From assembly GCF_900233005.1 (NCBI RefSeq), contig NZ_LT960611.1:806001-870000 (forward strand): DNA of 64,000 nucleotides, in the 5' to 3' direction. The notes under the pieces are model-generated. The model searched no databases. It saw nothing but the letters and a program-made list of their open reading frames with translations, and was not told the origin of the DNA. Origin of the DNA: Vibrio tapetis subsp. tapetis (GTDB lineage: Bacteria > Pseudomonadota > Gammaproteobacteria > Enterobacterales > Vibrionaceae). Below, piece after piece: positions 44,407-53,842 of this stretch; positions within the stretch are counted from its first letter, which is position 1; every line of letters starts with the position of its first letter. A program made the position numbers and the translations under genes.

Positions 44407-45294
44407 TCAAACCTTCCTTGGGTCTAGTGCATCTTGCAGAGAATCAGAAAACATATTGAACGCCAAAACCAACACAAACAGCATGCCTGAAGCGGCAAAG
44501 AAGTTACTGAAATGGCCCGCCGTCACTTCGCCGCTTGCTTCAGAAATCATTAAGCCCCAGCTAATGCTGTCTTTAATACCTAAGCCTAAAAAGCTCAAGA
44601 TCACTTCACTCTTAATTGCAGTGATAAAGAGCAACGTCATTTCAACCAACAAAATGTGTGTTGTATTGGGCATTAAATGCTTAAAGATGATTTTGTAGGT
44701 CGGAACCCCTAACGAGTGCGCCGCTTCGGTAAATTCCATGTTCTTAAGCTTGATGACTTCGCCACGTACGACCCTCGCAGTGCCTGTCCAAAATGCAAAC
44801 ATCATAGCGATGTGCATGGAGTAAGGGTTCCCATCAAGCGCGACTGCAATAGCGGCAACCAATAAGAAATACGGTACACAATCAATACTGTTCATTATCC
44901 ATAAGACAAATTCATCTAACACCGTACCTGAATAATATCCCATGAACGAACCCGCGATCGCGCCAATGGAAGTGGCGAACAAAGCCACAATCAGGCCAAC
45001 CTCAAAAGCAGTTTTAGTGCTGTAGATGGCTCGTTGAAATATGTCTTGCCCGTTAATCGTCGTGCCAAACCAATATTCGGCCGTTGGCCCCATTTGACCG
45101 CTTGCGAGTAGCTCGTCCCATTGCTGGGCAATTAAGCCGCTCCAGACCAAAATAGCGATAGCAAAATACGCACTGACAACAAAGAGGCTCACCATACCTA
45201 GGCGATCTCGTTTGAACTTTTGAAGAGCTTTACTCCACAGAGATTCACGTTTGAGCGGTTTTTCTACTGGCTCAACATTGAGTATATCCGTCAT
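44407..45294 (-). CDS. Oligopeptide/dipeptide ABC importer permease (OppC/DppC-like)
   Basis: Membrane subunit of 295 residues with an N-terminal cytoplasmic tail (1-33), then six helices. FGTTINGQDIFQRAIYSTKTAFEVG and EAAHSLGVPTYKIIFKHLMPN (the EAA loop that contacts the ATPase) are clear. AGGGA precedes the ATG. It lies 10 bp after the OppB-like gene. The extracytoplasmic loop near LDGNPYSMHIAMM is typical length. Third gene of the operon. Confidence 0.92.
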   Translation of the reverse strand: MTDILNVEPVEKPLKRESLWSKALQKFKRDRLGMVSLFVVSAYFAIAILVWSGLIAQQWDELLASGQMGPTAEYWFGTTINGQDIFQRAIYSTKTAFEVGLIVALFATSIGAIAGSFMGYYSGTVLDEFVLWIMNSIDCVPYFLLVAAIAVALDGNPYSMHIAMMFAFWTGTARVVRGEVIKLKNMEFTEAAHSLGVPTYKIIFKHLMPNTTHILLVEMTLLFITAIKSEVILSFLGLGIKDSISWGLMISEASGEVTAGHFSNFFAASGMLFVLVLAFNMFSDSLQDALDPRKV

Positions 45295-45304
45295 AAAAAT
45301 GTCC

Positions 45305-46258
45305 CTACTTTAATGAAATACGCGGATCAACCATTTTGTAAAGCACGTCTACAACACTGACGACGCCGATAAACAAAACAGTAATTAACACAATCACGGC
45401 CTTCAAAACCGGTAAGTCACCGGTTGTGATGGCATCGTATGTGATTAACCCTATACCCGGAATACCAAAGTAACTTTCCAGCAACAATGACCCGCCAATC
45501 ACCACGAATGGGATCGAAAATACAATACGGGTAATGATTGGAATCATGGCGTTTTTCAAGACATGCTTAAGCAAAATCATGGTTGGGTTGTGACCAAAGG
45601 CTTTCGCAGTTCGAATGTGATCTCGTGTTGTTTCTTCAACAATGATAGCTCGATAAAATCTCGTGCTATAACCAACCGAAACAAATACGGAACACATGGT
45701 TGGGACAGTAATGTAATACAGGTAGTCCGAAAGGGAGCTCACATCCCAGCCGTACACTGGGAAGAGGTTAAGCCCGTAACTGGAACAGAAGATCAACTGC
45801 AATGCGATAATAACAATCAAGTACGAAATGCTCATACCAACAACAGAGCTAGACATGATTATTTTGTCTAGCCACGTCCCTCGATGCTGGGCAGCAAACA
45901 ACCCTAGAGCAATACTGATCACATGACCCAATACAAAACCAGGCAATACCAGAGCCAAAGACACTGGGATCGTTTTACTCAGAATGCTCGTTACCTTTTC
46001 ACCACTTGAATCGGAATAGCCGAAGTCAAAGGTGATCACTTGATGCAAGTACTCCATATAACGTACAAAGAATGTTTTGTCGTAACCTAGCTGGTGACGA
46101 ATCTCATTGATCTCTTCAACAGTTGGGTTTCTACCTAACAAATCATAGGTTTTATCAGGCCCGAAATAGACCATTAATACAAAACTGATCAACGTAACGC
46201 CAAGTAAAAGTGGCATGCTATAAATCAATTTTCGGATGCAATATTTCAACGTTTCCAT
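45305..46258 (-). CDS. Oligopeptide/dipeptide ABC importer permease (OppB/DppB-like)
   Basis: Membrane subunit of 317 residues with an N-terminal helix (LIYSMPLLLGVTLISFVLMVYF), a long extracytoplasmic loop (about 30-100), then five helices. TAKAFGHNPTMILLKHVLKNAMIPIITRI is the EAA-type cytoplasmic loop and LLLESYFGIPGIGLITYDAI is family-typical. AGGA precedes the ATG, 23 bp after the binding-protein stop. Second gene of the operon. Substrate class cannot be told from the permeases. Confidence 0.92.
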   Translation of the reverse strand: METLKYCIRKLIYSMPLLLGVTLISFVLMVYFGPDKTYDLLGRNPTVEEINEIRHQLGYDKTFFVRYMEYLHQVITFDFGYSDSSGEKVTSILSKTIPVSLALVLPGFVLGHVISIALGLFAAQHRGTWLDKIIMSSSVVGMSISYLIVIIALQLIFCSSYGLNLFPVYGWDVSSLSDYLYYITVPTMCSVFVSVGYSTRFYRAIIVEETTRDHIRTAKAFGHNPTMILLKHVLKNAMIPIITRIVFSIPFVVIGGSLLLESYFGIPGIGLITYDAITTGDLPVLKAVIVLITVLFIGVVSVVDVLYKMVDPRISLK

Positions 46259-46281
46259 GTTGTTTTCGTCCTACCTATTCG

Positions 46282-48036
46282 CTACTTCACATCAACGTAT
46301 TTAAAGTAATTTCCGATGATGTCGCGTTGAGGCCACATGATTGCTTCCTTGTGCCAAACTTGAATACCAGTACGAGAGAAGCCACTGATACCGACGCAAT
46401 CATCCACTAGAATCTGATTCAATTCTTTGTAAATCGTCGTACGTTCAGGACTTGGTTGCATCACAGACGCTTTTTCAAATAGTTCGTTGTATTTCGGGTT
46501 GTTGTAGTTAGCACTGTTTGAGCCTGGAGAACGGTTTGGCCCATAGTACAATTGCAGTGTATTTTCCGCATCTGGGTAATCTAGCCCCCAAGCCATACTG
46601 ATCATCTGCGTTTTGCTGTTCTTCACATCACGGTTGTAGTCACCAAATGTTGCGTAAGATTTGAATTTGATTTTCTTCTTCGGATAACCAATCTTGGTCA
46701 AGTTACCGCGAAATTGTTCAAAGAACTGCTTAGCACGAACACTGGAAACCGATGGGTAATACAGCACTGGCAAGTTTTTAGCATTCCAACCGTTCTCTTT
46801 CAATAATGCTTTAGCACCCGCTAAATCTTGCGTAATGGACGTTTTGTCCATATTTGGATCAAAGCCATCTGTCCCCGGGACGATAAAACCTGGGTAGGCG
46901 TTACCTAAGCCGAGGTAAAAACGAGAAACACGCTCAGGCCAGCTGAACGACTTAATAATGGAACAACGAAGTGCTTTGTTTTGAGCATTGGTCTTTGCAT
47001 CATCGGAATGGCCAAAATACTCATCGTCAAAATTGAACACGTTGTAGACAAAGCCAGGCTCAGTTGATGCGCGGAAGTGGTACTTATCCGCATACTCAGG
47101 CTTTAGTTTTACTGGGTGTTTTGATTCTAAAACCGTATCAAGTTGTTCATTCTGCAAAGATGAATTTACAATCTCATTACCTTTAGTAAAGGAATTCCAA
47201 CGAGCCGATGCTTGCTTGATCCAGTTCGCTTCAATTCGGTCAACAATTGGGAGGGTCTTCCCCTCGAGCTCTGCGATGCCTGTACCGCCATGCACGACAG
47301 GATCGTAACCTTCTTTTTCAAGGCTGAACACTTCATGTCGGTAACTTGGGTTTTTCTCAAGAACCGTTTTGGTACTGTTATGAGAAATCAATTTGTAAGG
47401 GCCACTGCCCACTGGGTGAACTGAAAATTCACGGCCATACTTTTCAACGGCTTCTACAGGAACGACTCCTGCATAACCCATTGCTAGTGTGTACGTCAGT
47501 TGCGGGTATGGTTTTGTCAGTGTAATTTGAATTGTATAGTCATCGAGTGCTTTTAAACCCTCAACAGGCTTACTGTAATCGGCTCCGTCTTTCTTCCATT
47601 GATCTAAGCCTGCAATTTTACCGGCCCATAACCAAGAACCTTGAGAACGGTTTGCCGGATCAAAATGGCGTTTAACGGAATAAACAAAGTCACTCGCGAT
47701 CAATTCACGGCCTTTACCATCTTTAAACGCTTCATCATCAATGAACGTAACCCCTTGCTTGATTTTGATTGTATACGTCAAGCCGTCTTCAGAAACCTCT
47801 GGCATCCCCGTAGCAAGACTCGGTTTCAGCTCGTAAGGAGAGTTAAGATATTTGTATTCATATAAGGTGTCGTATACGGCCGTAACAATCGTATTACTGT
47901 ACTTGGTGCCAGACTGAACAGTATCAAACGTTGTTGGTGTACCATTGTCAGAGAATTTAAACACCTTCACTTCGTCTGCAACGGCAAATGAAGCGGCCAT
48001 CATCGCAGCCAGTGGTAAAAGTTTAAACTTGGTCAT
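46282..48036 (-). CDS. Family 5 extracellular solute-binding protein (OppA-like)
   Basis: Periplasmic receptor of 584 residues, longer than DppA (about 535), with a signal peptide (MTKFKLLPLAAMMAASFAVA) and AAGGA before the ATG. SBP family 5 blocks are visible: PSLATGMPEVSEDGLTYTIKIKQGVTFIDD, ASDFVYSVKRHFDP, HPVGSGPYKL and ISMAWGLDYPDAENTLQLYYGPN near the end. Only two cysteines sit in the body, near C360 and C550. It heads the operon and should decide substrate, probably peptides, but related receptors bind other solutes. A 17-bp palindrome lies upstream (separate entry). Confidence 0.92.
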   Translation of the reverse strand: MTKFKLLPLAAMMAASFAVADEVKVFKFSDNGTPTTFDTVQSGTKYSNTIVTAVYDTLYEYKYLNSPYELKPSLATGMPEVSEDGLTYTIKIKQGVTFIDDEAFKDGKGRELIASDFVYSVKRHFDPANRSQGSWLWAGKIAGLDQWKKDGADYSKPVEGLKALDDYTIQITLTKPYPQLTYTLAMGYAGVVPVEAVEKYGREFSVHPVGSGPYKLISHNSTKTVLEKNPSYRHEVFSLEKEGYDPVVHGGTGIAELEGKTLPIVDRIEANWIKQASARWNSFTKGNEIVNSSLQNEQLDTVLESKHPVKLKPEYADKYHFRASTEPGFVYNVFNFDDEYFGHSDDAKTNAQNKALRCSIIKSFSWPERVSRFYLGLGNAYPGFIVPGTDGFDPNMDKTSITQDLAGAKALLKENGWNAKNLPVLYYPSVSSVRAKQFFEQFRGNLTKIGYPKKKIKFKSYATFGDYNRDVKNSKTQMISMAWGLDYPDAENTLQLYYGPNRSPGSNSANYNNPKYNELFEKASVMQPSPERTTIYKELNQILVDDCVGISGFSRTGIQVWHKEAIMWPQRDIIGNYFKYVDVK

Positions 48037-48210
48037 ACAAATTCCTTTTTGTGTCTCTGAGAGAGCGTTTTAAAAAATCAACATTGCTTTAGTGTTAGCA
48101 AAATCCATCAACCATATAGGCTCATGTCGCCACAAAAACTAAAACCATAATTTGAACACGGTAACTATGAAACCTCAGGCATTAGATAAAAGTCAACAAA
48201 ACCCATATTT

Positions 48211-48227
48211 TATTCATAAAATGAATA
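48211..48227. promoter_or_regulatory. Palindrome upstream of the oligopeptide operon
   Basis: TATTCAT, AAA, ATGAATA is a perfect 7-bp-arm inverted repeat about 180 bp before the binding-protein start. A minus-strand TTGACT lies between it and the gene. The remaining bases of the 48037-48467 gap show no gene. Operator role is a guess. Confidence 0.35.
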
Positions 48228-48404
48228 TCAAAAATCTCACACCCGCTCACAAAAACCACATAAATTCCCATTACGAAACATTTTTACGGCACAAATCACT
48301 AGTTCAATAAATTAGTTAGGAATAAACAATAGCCAGTAAGTGACTTATCAAATCAAGGGGATAACAATCCATGATAAATGGGAATGGCTTCACACGAGCA
48401 AAAA

Positions 48405-48437
48405 ACGAAAAAACCCCAAGACAAGAGCCTTGAGGTT
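48405..48437 (-). terminator. Terminator of the endonuclease gene
   Basis: On the minus strand AACCTCAAG and CTTGGGGTT (one wobble pair), then TTTTTT. Confidence 0.85.
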
Positions 48438-48467
48438 TCAGTAAATGAGTCTTTGGAGATTACTCTA

Positions 48468-50096
48468 TCATTGCCCCCAAATTGCGCTTACAAATTCAGG
48501 ATGATCGATATAAGGATTACGGTTACCTTGGAAATTGAATACGGCCTGGTTGCGATCAATTTCTTTTTGACTGACAGGATCAGCTTTGTGCCACTGTTTA
48601 AGCATTGTGAGTAGCCAAGGTTCGAATACCGTAGTGTTCGTTCCATTGAGTACGGCATTCGCGCTATCACTGTTACCTTCCCAATTAGCAATCGCATTCT
48701 CGTAACGAGTTGCCATGTAAAAGTATGCACGAGCAAAATCCCCTTTGAACTCATCGACCGGTTCAAATACCGTTCCAGCATAACCAAGATCTGAACGAGC
48801 AGCACCCAATTTCGACCCATTGCTAGAGGTGTAAGTTGCGCTACCTACCTCACCAAATGGCCAATTACTGCGTTTGGAATTAACGTAACCATCAGTGGCG
48901 AACAAATGATGGCCATCCGAGTTCATTGGCTCAACTTTGCCGCCAAACCAACTTTTAGGGAATGAATGTTCACGGTTATAACAGTCACCTTCTCGGCGGT
49001 ACTGACCACACTGGTCAGTCACTTTGGTAAACGACACCGAATCCGAACCTGCTGGCTTTTCTGAATAGACATCCAAAATCGAGCCGTCTTTTTCATAATA
49101 ACTATCAATATCAGCAGTCTTTACAAGATTCCAAATATTGCCATAACCTTGACTATTGTGATCACGAATGACGCTATATAGCGCAGTTTTCAATGCAAAA
49201 CCTGTTTTACCTTGTGCCGCTTTATAGTAGTCGCCCAATACTGGAGGTTCGACAGGATCTATCGGACCCGTTCCGCCGATTTTAAACGTTAAAGACTGAG
49301 TTTTTTGGAACTCACCCCCTGAAACCAACGACTTGCCATCCACTTCAATCTTGAAAGAGCCATCGCCAGAGCTACAACATATACCATCGCCATAAGAGTC
49401 ATTAATTTCGAAAGTGTAGTCGCCATCGCCTAGGCACATGGCTTTAGTGTACGTGGTACTGTTGCTGTAACCCGAACCGCTATACTGTTCTTGAGCATGG
49501 CTATTTTTAAGTAGCCAACTGGTTTCTGAAGCGTATTGATCCGTAACGAGAGTAAGCGTTGCTTCTGTCTGACCGCAAGTCTCCCCTGTTGGTGGAGTTG
49601 TGCCCGCTTTGGTTGGCTGAAAGTTATCTAAGTACACCACTTCGGAGCCATCAAAACCGCTTACATCGTAAAACCGCAGCCCTACGACGATACTTTTATC
49701 CGCGGTTGCGGTATAGCGATAAGCAACGTCCTGCCACTGATTGGCTTTGCTTGGCACACTGTAATCGCGATACCCATCAACATATAAACGAGCCTTAACG
49801 CCACCTTCAGTATGGAATACTGAAACTGAGAAGTCATAACTCTTACCTTTTTCTACACTGAGTGATTGCAATAAATCAGTACTGCTTTGAGAGCCCGTAT
49901 TTACAACAACTTTTGCAGACAGTCCTCCGCTTTTAACTTGGTCTGACGTGGGTGAAACACTGATACCACTATCAATGGTTGACCACCCAGTCGGAGTACT
50001 TCCACTCCACTGTTCAAAATCCCCATTTGTTACTTGCGCTATTGCACTTTGTGACAACAACGTTGCGCCAACAAGGGATAAAATTCCATATTTCAT
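48468..50096 (-). CDS. Secreted endonuclease I with N-terminal accessory domains
   Basis: Exported nuclease of 542 residues with AAGGTGG before the ATG. A signal peptide (1-20) is followed by a jelly-roll, carbohydrate-binding-like domain (about 23-162, NGDFEQWSGSTPTGW and SEVVYLDNFQ). A cysteine-containing beta domain with GDYTFEINDSYGDGICCSSGDGS (about 173-275) comes next, then a Pro-rich linker and the endonuclease I domain (about 288-542). The His-Me finger site has CYNREHSFPKSWFGG (H377) and N-rich DGYVNSKRSNWPFG. Ordinary EndA/Dns proteins are about 230 residues. It should degrade extracellular DNA; the added domains could hold it to biofilm or surface polymers. Confidence 0.9.
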   Translation of the reverse strand: MKYGILSLVGATLLSQSAIAQVTNGDFEQWSGSTPTGWSTIDSGISVSPTSDQVKSGGLSAKVVVNTGSQSSTDLLQSLSVEKGKSYDFSVSVFHTEGGVKARLYVDGYRDYSVPSKANQWQDVAYRYTATADKSIVVGLRFYDVSGFDGSEVVYLDNFQPTKAGTTPPTGETCGQTEATLTLVTDQYASETSWLLKNSHAQEQYSGSGYSNSTTYTKAMCLGDGDYTFEINDSYGDGICCSSGDGSFKIEVDGKSLVSGGEFQKTQSLTFKIGGTGPIDPVEPPVLGDYYKAAQGKTGFALKTALYSVIRDHNSQGYGNIWNLVKTADIDSYYEKDGSILDVYSEKPAGSDSVSFTKVTDQCGQYRREGDCYNREHSFPKSWFGGKVEPMNSDGHHLFATDGYVNSKRSNWPFGEVGSATYTSSNGSKLGAARSDLGYAGTVFEPVDEFKGDFARAYFYMATRYENAIANWEGNSDSANAVLNGTNTTVFEPWLLTMLKQWHKADPVSQKEIDRNQAVFNFQGNRNPYIDHPEFVSAIWGQ

Positions 50097-50322
50097 GTAT
50101 CCACCTTTTTTATATGTCGCGATTTCTATCGCGGCTAAAAGAATAAGAGCTCACCCTGGTTAAAAAACCAACTCAGATCTCAATTTATAAATTAAGGATG
50201 TTACATATTGCTTACAATTTTGGCAGGTATCACACAATAAACACGAACGGTACTCAGTGATCTACGGTAAAGCCCTAGGTACAAAGTAAATTAGGTACGC
50301 TTTCCTGAGTTTGACTCGATAT

Positions 50323-50353
50323 AAAAAAGCCGAGAATATGAATTCTCGGCTTT
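50323..50353 (-). terminator. Terminator of the exonuclease gene
   Basis: AAAGCCGAGAAT and ATTCTCGGCTTT with an ATGA loop form a perfect 12-bp stem, followed on the minus strand by a T-run. Confidence 0.9.
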
Positions 50354-50383
50354 ATAAACAATACGTTACATTAGCATTAAGTG

Positions 50384-50914
50384 TTACAACATGGTCAATG
50401 CTAACTTTGCTAGGTTGTAGGCATCAACAAACCCAGAATGCTGCCGACCTTCCCACTCGATGTTTTTGCTTTCTTGTGCAGCGCGGTGGCCAATTCGTTT
50501 CTCTTTTAGGCGATTTTGCATACGGAATAACGTTGCCAAATTGACGAACTCTTTAAACGGCATCTCTAGCCCTTTTTGTTCGCACTCTTTGGCCAAAATG
50601 AAATCATCGTGTCCCCAAGCGGCGTAGATTTTATTTGCACCACCAAAGTTCTTAACCATCGATTTCATCACCTCTTCTAGAGGACGACCTTGCTTCTCAA
50701 CTTTACGAGGCGTGATGCCGGTCAGTTCCGCACAAAAAAGAGAAACTTCATCATGTTCAGGCTTCACGTAGTATTGCGCTCGCTTAACTATTTCACCTTT
50801 TTTAAGGTCTATCTCAGCCAAGCCAACTTCAATGATCTCCCCAGTAGTGCCAACGCCATCGACATTCCAGCAACACATTTCTAAATCAAAGCACACTACA
50901 CGGTTATAATTCAT
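50384..50914 (-). CDS. DEDD-family 3'-5' exonuclease
   Basis: Cytoplasmic exonuclease of 176 residues. The four acidic metal ligands are in VVCFDLEMCCW (motif I, D and E), AAWGHDDFILAKE (motif II) and HSGFVDAYNLAKL (motif III, H and D), which is the DEDDh type. It resembles KapD/ERI-like RNases in size and motif order rather than the DNA polymerase epsilon subunit. Single gene with its own terminator. Substrate (RNA or DNA) is not decided by sequence. Confidence 0.88.
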   Translation of the reverse strand: MNYNRVVCFDLEMCCWNVDGVGTTGEIIEVGLAEIDLKKGEIVKRAQYYVKPEHDEVSLFCAELTGITPRKVEKQGRPLEEVMKSMVKNFGGANKIYAAWGHDDFILAKECEQKGLEMPFKEFVNLATLFRMQNRLKEKRIGHRAAQESKNIEWEGRQHSGFVDAYNLAKLALTML

Positions 50915-51138
50915 TTCCAGCCTTTAAACTGCCTGTTATTTCATTTCGCCGCCATTCTACCTCAGCGTAATCGGAAACGCAGCCTTAAGGCGTTTGATTG
51001 GTTAAAAGTCGTGTCATTACTGATCGGATTTGGTGATTCCACTCTTCCATAGAAGAAAATAGAGCCAGCATTGCCTAAAAAAACAGCTAACGAGCGAACA
51101 TCGCAACCTCTGGTACAATAATTCTTCGAGCTAGACAC

Positions 51139-51167
51139 CTTGAATATGGTACAGTTCGCCCCTATTT
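51139..51167 (+). promoter_or_regulatory. Candidate sigma32 heat-shock promoter
   Basis: CTTGAA (51139-51144), a 14-bp spacer, then CCCCTATTT (51159-51167). The sigma32 consensus is CTTGAA with a 13-17 bp spacer and CCCCATNT, so only one core base differs. It lies about 60 bp before the first gene of the chaperone operon, on the right strand. The 50915-51225 gap holds no gene. Confidence 0.6.
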
Positions 51168-51225
51168 CCGCTATATCAAGGCATGCAATTGGCTCATGCC
51201 ACACTTGCTGATAGAGAACGTATTT

Positions 51226-51846
51226 ATGAACTTTGACATCAATTTAATTCCAACAACATTCGACATGCTACACACGGGTTTGGCAGCATCAAGCTTTATG
51301 CTATTGCTTATTGCCGTATCACGTAAATCAAAAGTGGTTGAGAAACCAGTAGAGAAAATTGTTGAAGTAGAGAAACAAGTAGAAAAAATCGTCGAAGTTG
51401 AGAAAGTCGTCGAAGTTGAAAAGGTTATTGAGAAAGTCGTTGAAGTAGAGTCTAAGCTTGCAACTGCGACCACAGATTCTGCAATGCAATTGCTTTCTAT
51501 CATGCAACAAGAAGCTCGCTTAATTGATTTCTTGCAAGAAGACCTGACCTCTTTCTCAGACGAAGAAGTGGGTGCAGCAGCGCGAGTTATTCACACCGGT
51601 GGCAAAAAAGTACTGGCCGATTATGTTGAGCTTGCACACGTTCGTAGTGAAGACGAAGAAACACGCATCACGGTTGAAGAAGGCTTTAACCCACAAGAAA
51701 TTCGCCTAATTGGCAATGTAACAGGCAATGCGCCATTTAACGGCACTCTGGTACATAAAGGGTGGAAAGCCACCTCGATGACGTTACCAAAACTGGCAGA
51801 AAACTACGACGCATCTGTGATCGCCCCAGCCGAAGTAGAGCTGTAA
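51226..51846 (+). CDS. DUF2760 protein with VEK/VEVEK repeats
   Basis: 206 residues from the ATG at 51226; the frame opens at 51196 but those ten codons add nothing recognisable. One N-terminal membrane segment (about 13-32, DMLHTGLAASSFMLLLIAV) is followed by a charged repeat of VEKIVEVEK-type units (38-76). A globular C-terminal part matching DUF2760 (about 85-206, DFLQEDLTSFSDEEVGAAARVIH and FNPQEIRLIGNVTGNAPFNGTLVHKGW) follows. The repeats should form a rigid helix holding the domain away from the membrane. It is first in an operon with two Hsp70 genes, 36 bp before the first. No function is established that I know of; chaperone-linked partner is inferred. Confidence 0.85.
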   Translation: MNFDINLIPTTFDMLHTGLAASSFMLLLIAVSRKSKVVEKPVEKIVEVEKQVEKIVEVEKVVEVEKVIEKVVEVESKLATATTDSAMQLLSIMQQEARLIDFLQEDLTSFSDEEVGAAARVIHTGGKKVLADYVELAHVRSEDEETRITVEEGFNPQEIRLIGNVTGNAPFNGTLVHKGWKATSMTLPKLAENYDASVIAPAEVEL

Positions 51847-51882
51847 TAGCGCACCAGAAGCATCTATTAAGAAGAATAAACT

Positions 51883-53835
51883 ATGCAAGACACTAACCAG
51901 AACACTATGAATTCAGAAAACCAAACGAAATACAGTGTAGGTATCGATTTAGGTACCACTCACTGCGTACTTTCTTTTGTTGATACCACCAATGAAGACG
52001 CTCGCGTTCAAGTGATGACCATCCCTCAATTAACGGGACCTGGAACCGTAGAAGATCGCAGCCAATTAGGCTCTTTTCTATACCAGCCGCACGAACATGA
52101 GATGAATTCAGCTTCTCGCGTACTCCCTTGGTCAAGTGAGCCTAAAGCTCTTGTGGGCGCAATTGCCCGTAACCTTGGTAGCAAAACACCGATTCGCCTG
52201 ATCGCCAGCGCAAAATCTTGGCTTTGCCATGGGGGTGTGAATCGTCGTGACGCATTTCTACCTCAAGGTAGCCCTGAAGAAGTTGAAAAAGTATCGCCAG
52301 TTAAAGCCACTGAGCTTTACTTACAACACTTGAAAGAAGCTTGGGATCATCAACACCCTGAGCACCCTCTTTCCGCTCAAGATGTCACCATCACGGTACC
52401 CGCTTCTTTTGATCCTGCCGCTCGCGATTTAACCGCAGAAGCTGCTCGTAACGTGGGATTTTCACATCTTACGCTACTAGAAGAGCCTCAAGCGGCGTTG
52501 TATAGCTGGATCGATAACAGCAACGACACGTGGCGTGATGAAGTAAACGTTGGCGACATTGTATTGGTTGTAGATGTCGGTGGCGGTACGACGGATTTGT
52601 CTTTGGTTGAAGTAACCCAAGATGAAGGCAACTTAACTCTGAATCGTATTGCGGTTGGTGAGCACATCCTATTGGGTGGCGACAACATGGATCTTGCTCT
52701 AGCCTATCGTTTAAAAATGAAGTTAGCGCAAGAAGGCAAAGAACTGGCTCCTTGGCAAGTGCAAGCAATGACGCATGCTTGCCGTGATGCAAAAGAAGCC
52801 CTACTTAATGATGCCGACCTACACGCCGTCCCTATCGTTGTGCCAAGTCGTGGTTCTAAATTATTAGGCGCGACGCTTAAAACAGAATTGACCCAACAAG
52901 AAGTACAGCAAACTTTAGTTGATGGCTTCTTCCCTAAAGTTTCAGTGACTGAGCACCCGGTACAAAAAACTCGCGGCGCATTAACCCAAATGGGCTTACC
53001 TTATGCTCAAGATGCAGGTATTACCCGTCACATTGCGGCTTTCCTTTCTAAGCAAGCCAATGCGCTAGGTGGCGAAGCTGCACCTGCACCAGAGTTCAAC
53101 CCATTTGCAAACATGCCTGGTATGCCGGGGATGGATACGAACACGCCAGCCGCAGACTTCATTAAGCCAACCGCCATATTATTTAACGGCGGCGTGCTTA
53201 AATCAGATCTACTAGCGAACCGTTTATCTGAAACCATCGACAGCTGGTTAATCGAGGCCGATTCTGAGTCTGCAAAACGCTTATCAGGCTTAGATTTGGA
53301 TCTTGCTGTTGCAAGCGGCGCTTCTTACTACGGCGCAGTACGTCGTGGTCAAGGTGTTCGTATTCGTGGTGGTATTGCATCAAGCTACTACGTGGGTATT
53401 GAAAGTGCGATGCCTGCAATCCCAGGTATGGCACCGCCAATGGAAGCATTGTGTGTTGCCCCTTTTGGTATGGAAGAAGGTTCTAGCGTTCAAGTTCCTA
53501 GCCAAGAGTTTGGTTTGATCATCGGCCAACCAGTGCATTTCCAGTTCTTTGGTTCAACCGTACGCCGTGAAGACGAAGCCGGTACTCACCTTGATCATTG
53601 GAACCCAGAAGAGCTTGATGAATTACCTGAAATTCAAGTAACGTTATCAATCTCTGAAGGGCGCCGTGAAGGTGAAGTCGTTCCAGTAACGCTTGCATCA
53701 CGGGTAACCGAACTGGGCACTCTCTACTTAGAAGCCATTGCTTCAGACAACGGTCAAAAATGGCACGTTGAATTTGATGTGCGTGAAGATACCGCAACGG
53801 ACACAGATACAACGAACGAACAAGCACACTCATAA
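51883..53835 (+). CDS. Divergent Hsp70-family protein 1
   Basis: 650 residues with the actin/Hsp70 ATPase fold: phosphate 1 YSVGIDLGTTHCVLS (17-31), phosphate 2 LVVDVGGGTTDLSLVE (228-243) and adenosine region LFNGGVLKSDLLANRL (433-448). A Met/Pro/Gly-rich loop, FNPFANMPGMPGM (405-417), interrupts the ATPase domain. The C-terminal part (about 500-640) is short and beta-rich with no DnaK-type lid or EEVD-like tail; it ends in an acidic tail. It is not DnaK or HscA. AAGAAG precedes the ATG. Its close neighbour shares SAKSWL.H.GV.R and VEKVSPV, so the two are paralogues. Substrate unknown. Confidence 0.88.
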   Translation: MQDTNQNTMNSENQTKYSVGIDLGTTHCVLSFVDTTNEDARVQVMTIPQLTGPGTVEDRSQLGSFLYQPHEHEMNSASRVLPWSSEPKALVGAIARNLGSKTPIRLIASAKSWLCHGGVNRRDAFLPQGSPEEVEKVSPVKATELYLQHLKEAWDHQHPEHPLSAQDVTITVPASFDPAARDLTAEAARNVGFSHLTLLEEPQAALYSWIDNSNDTWRDEVNVGDIVLVVDVGGGTTDLSLVEVTQDEGNLTLNRIAVGEHILLGGDNMDLALAYRLKMKLAQEGKELAPWQVQAMTHACRDAKEALLNDADLHAVPIVVPSRGSKLLGATLKTELTQQEVQQTLVDGFFPKVSVTEHPVQKTRGALTQMGLPYAQDAGITRHIAAFLSKQANALGGEAAPAPEFNPFANMPGMPGMDTNTPAADFIKPTAILFNGGVLKSDLLANRLSETIDSWLIEADSESAKRLSGLDLDLAVASGASYYGAVRRGQGVRIRGGIASSYYVGIESAMPAIPGMAPPMEALCVAPFGMEEGSSVQVPSQEFGLIIGQPVHFQFFGSTVRREDEAGTHLDHWNPEELDELPEIQVTLSISEGRREGEVVPVTLASRVTELGTLYLEAIASDNGQKWHVEFDVREDTATDTDTTNEQAHS

Positions 53836-53842
53836 ACTCCTT

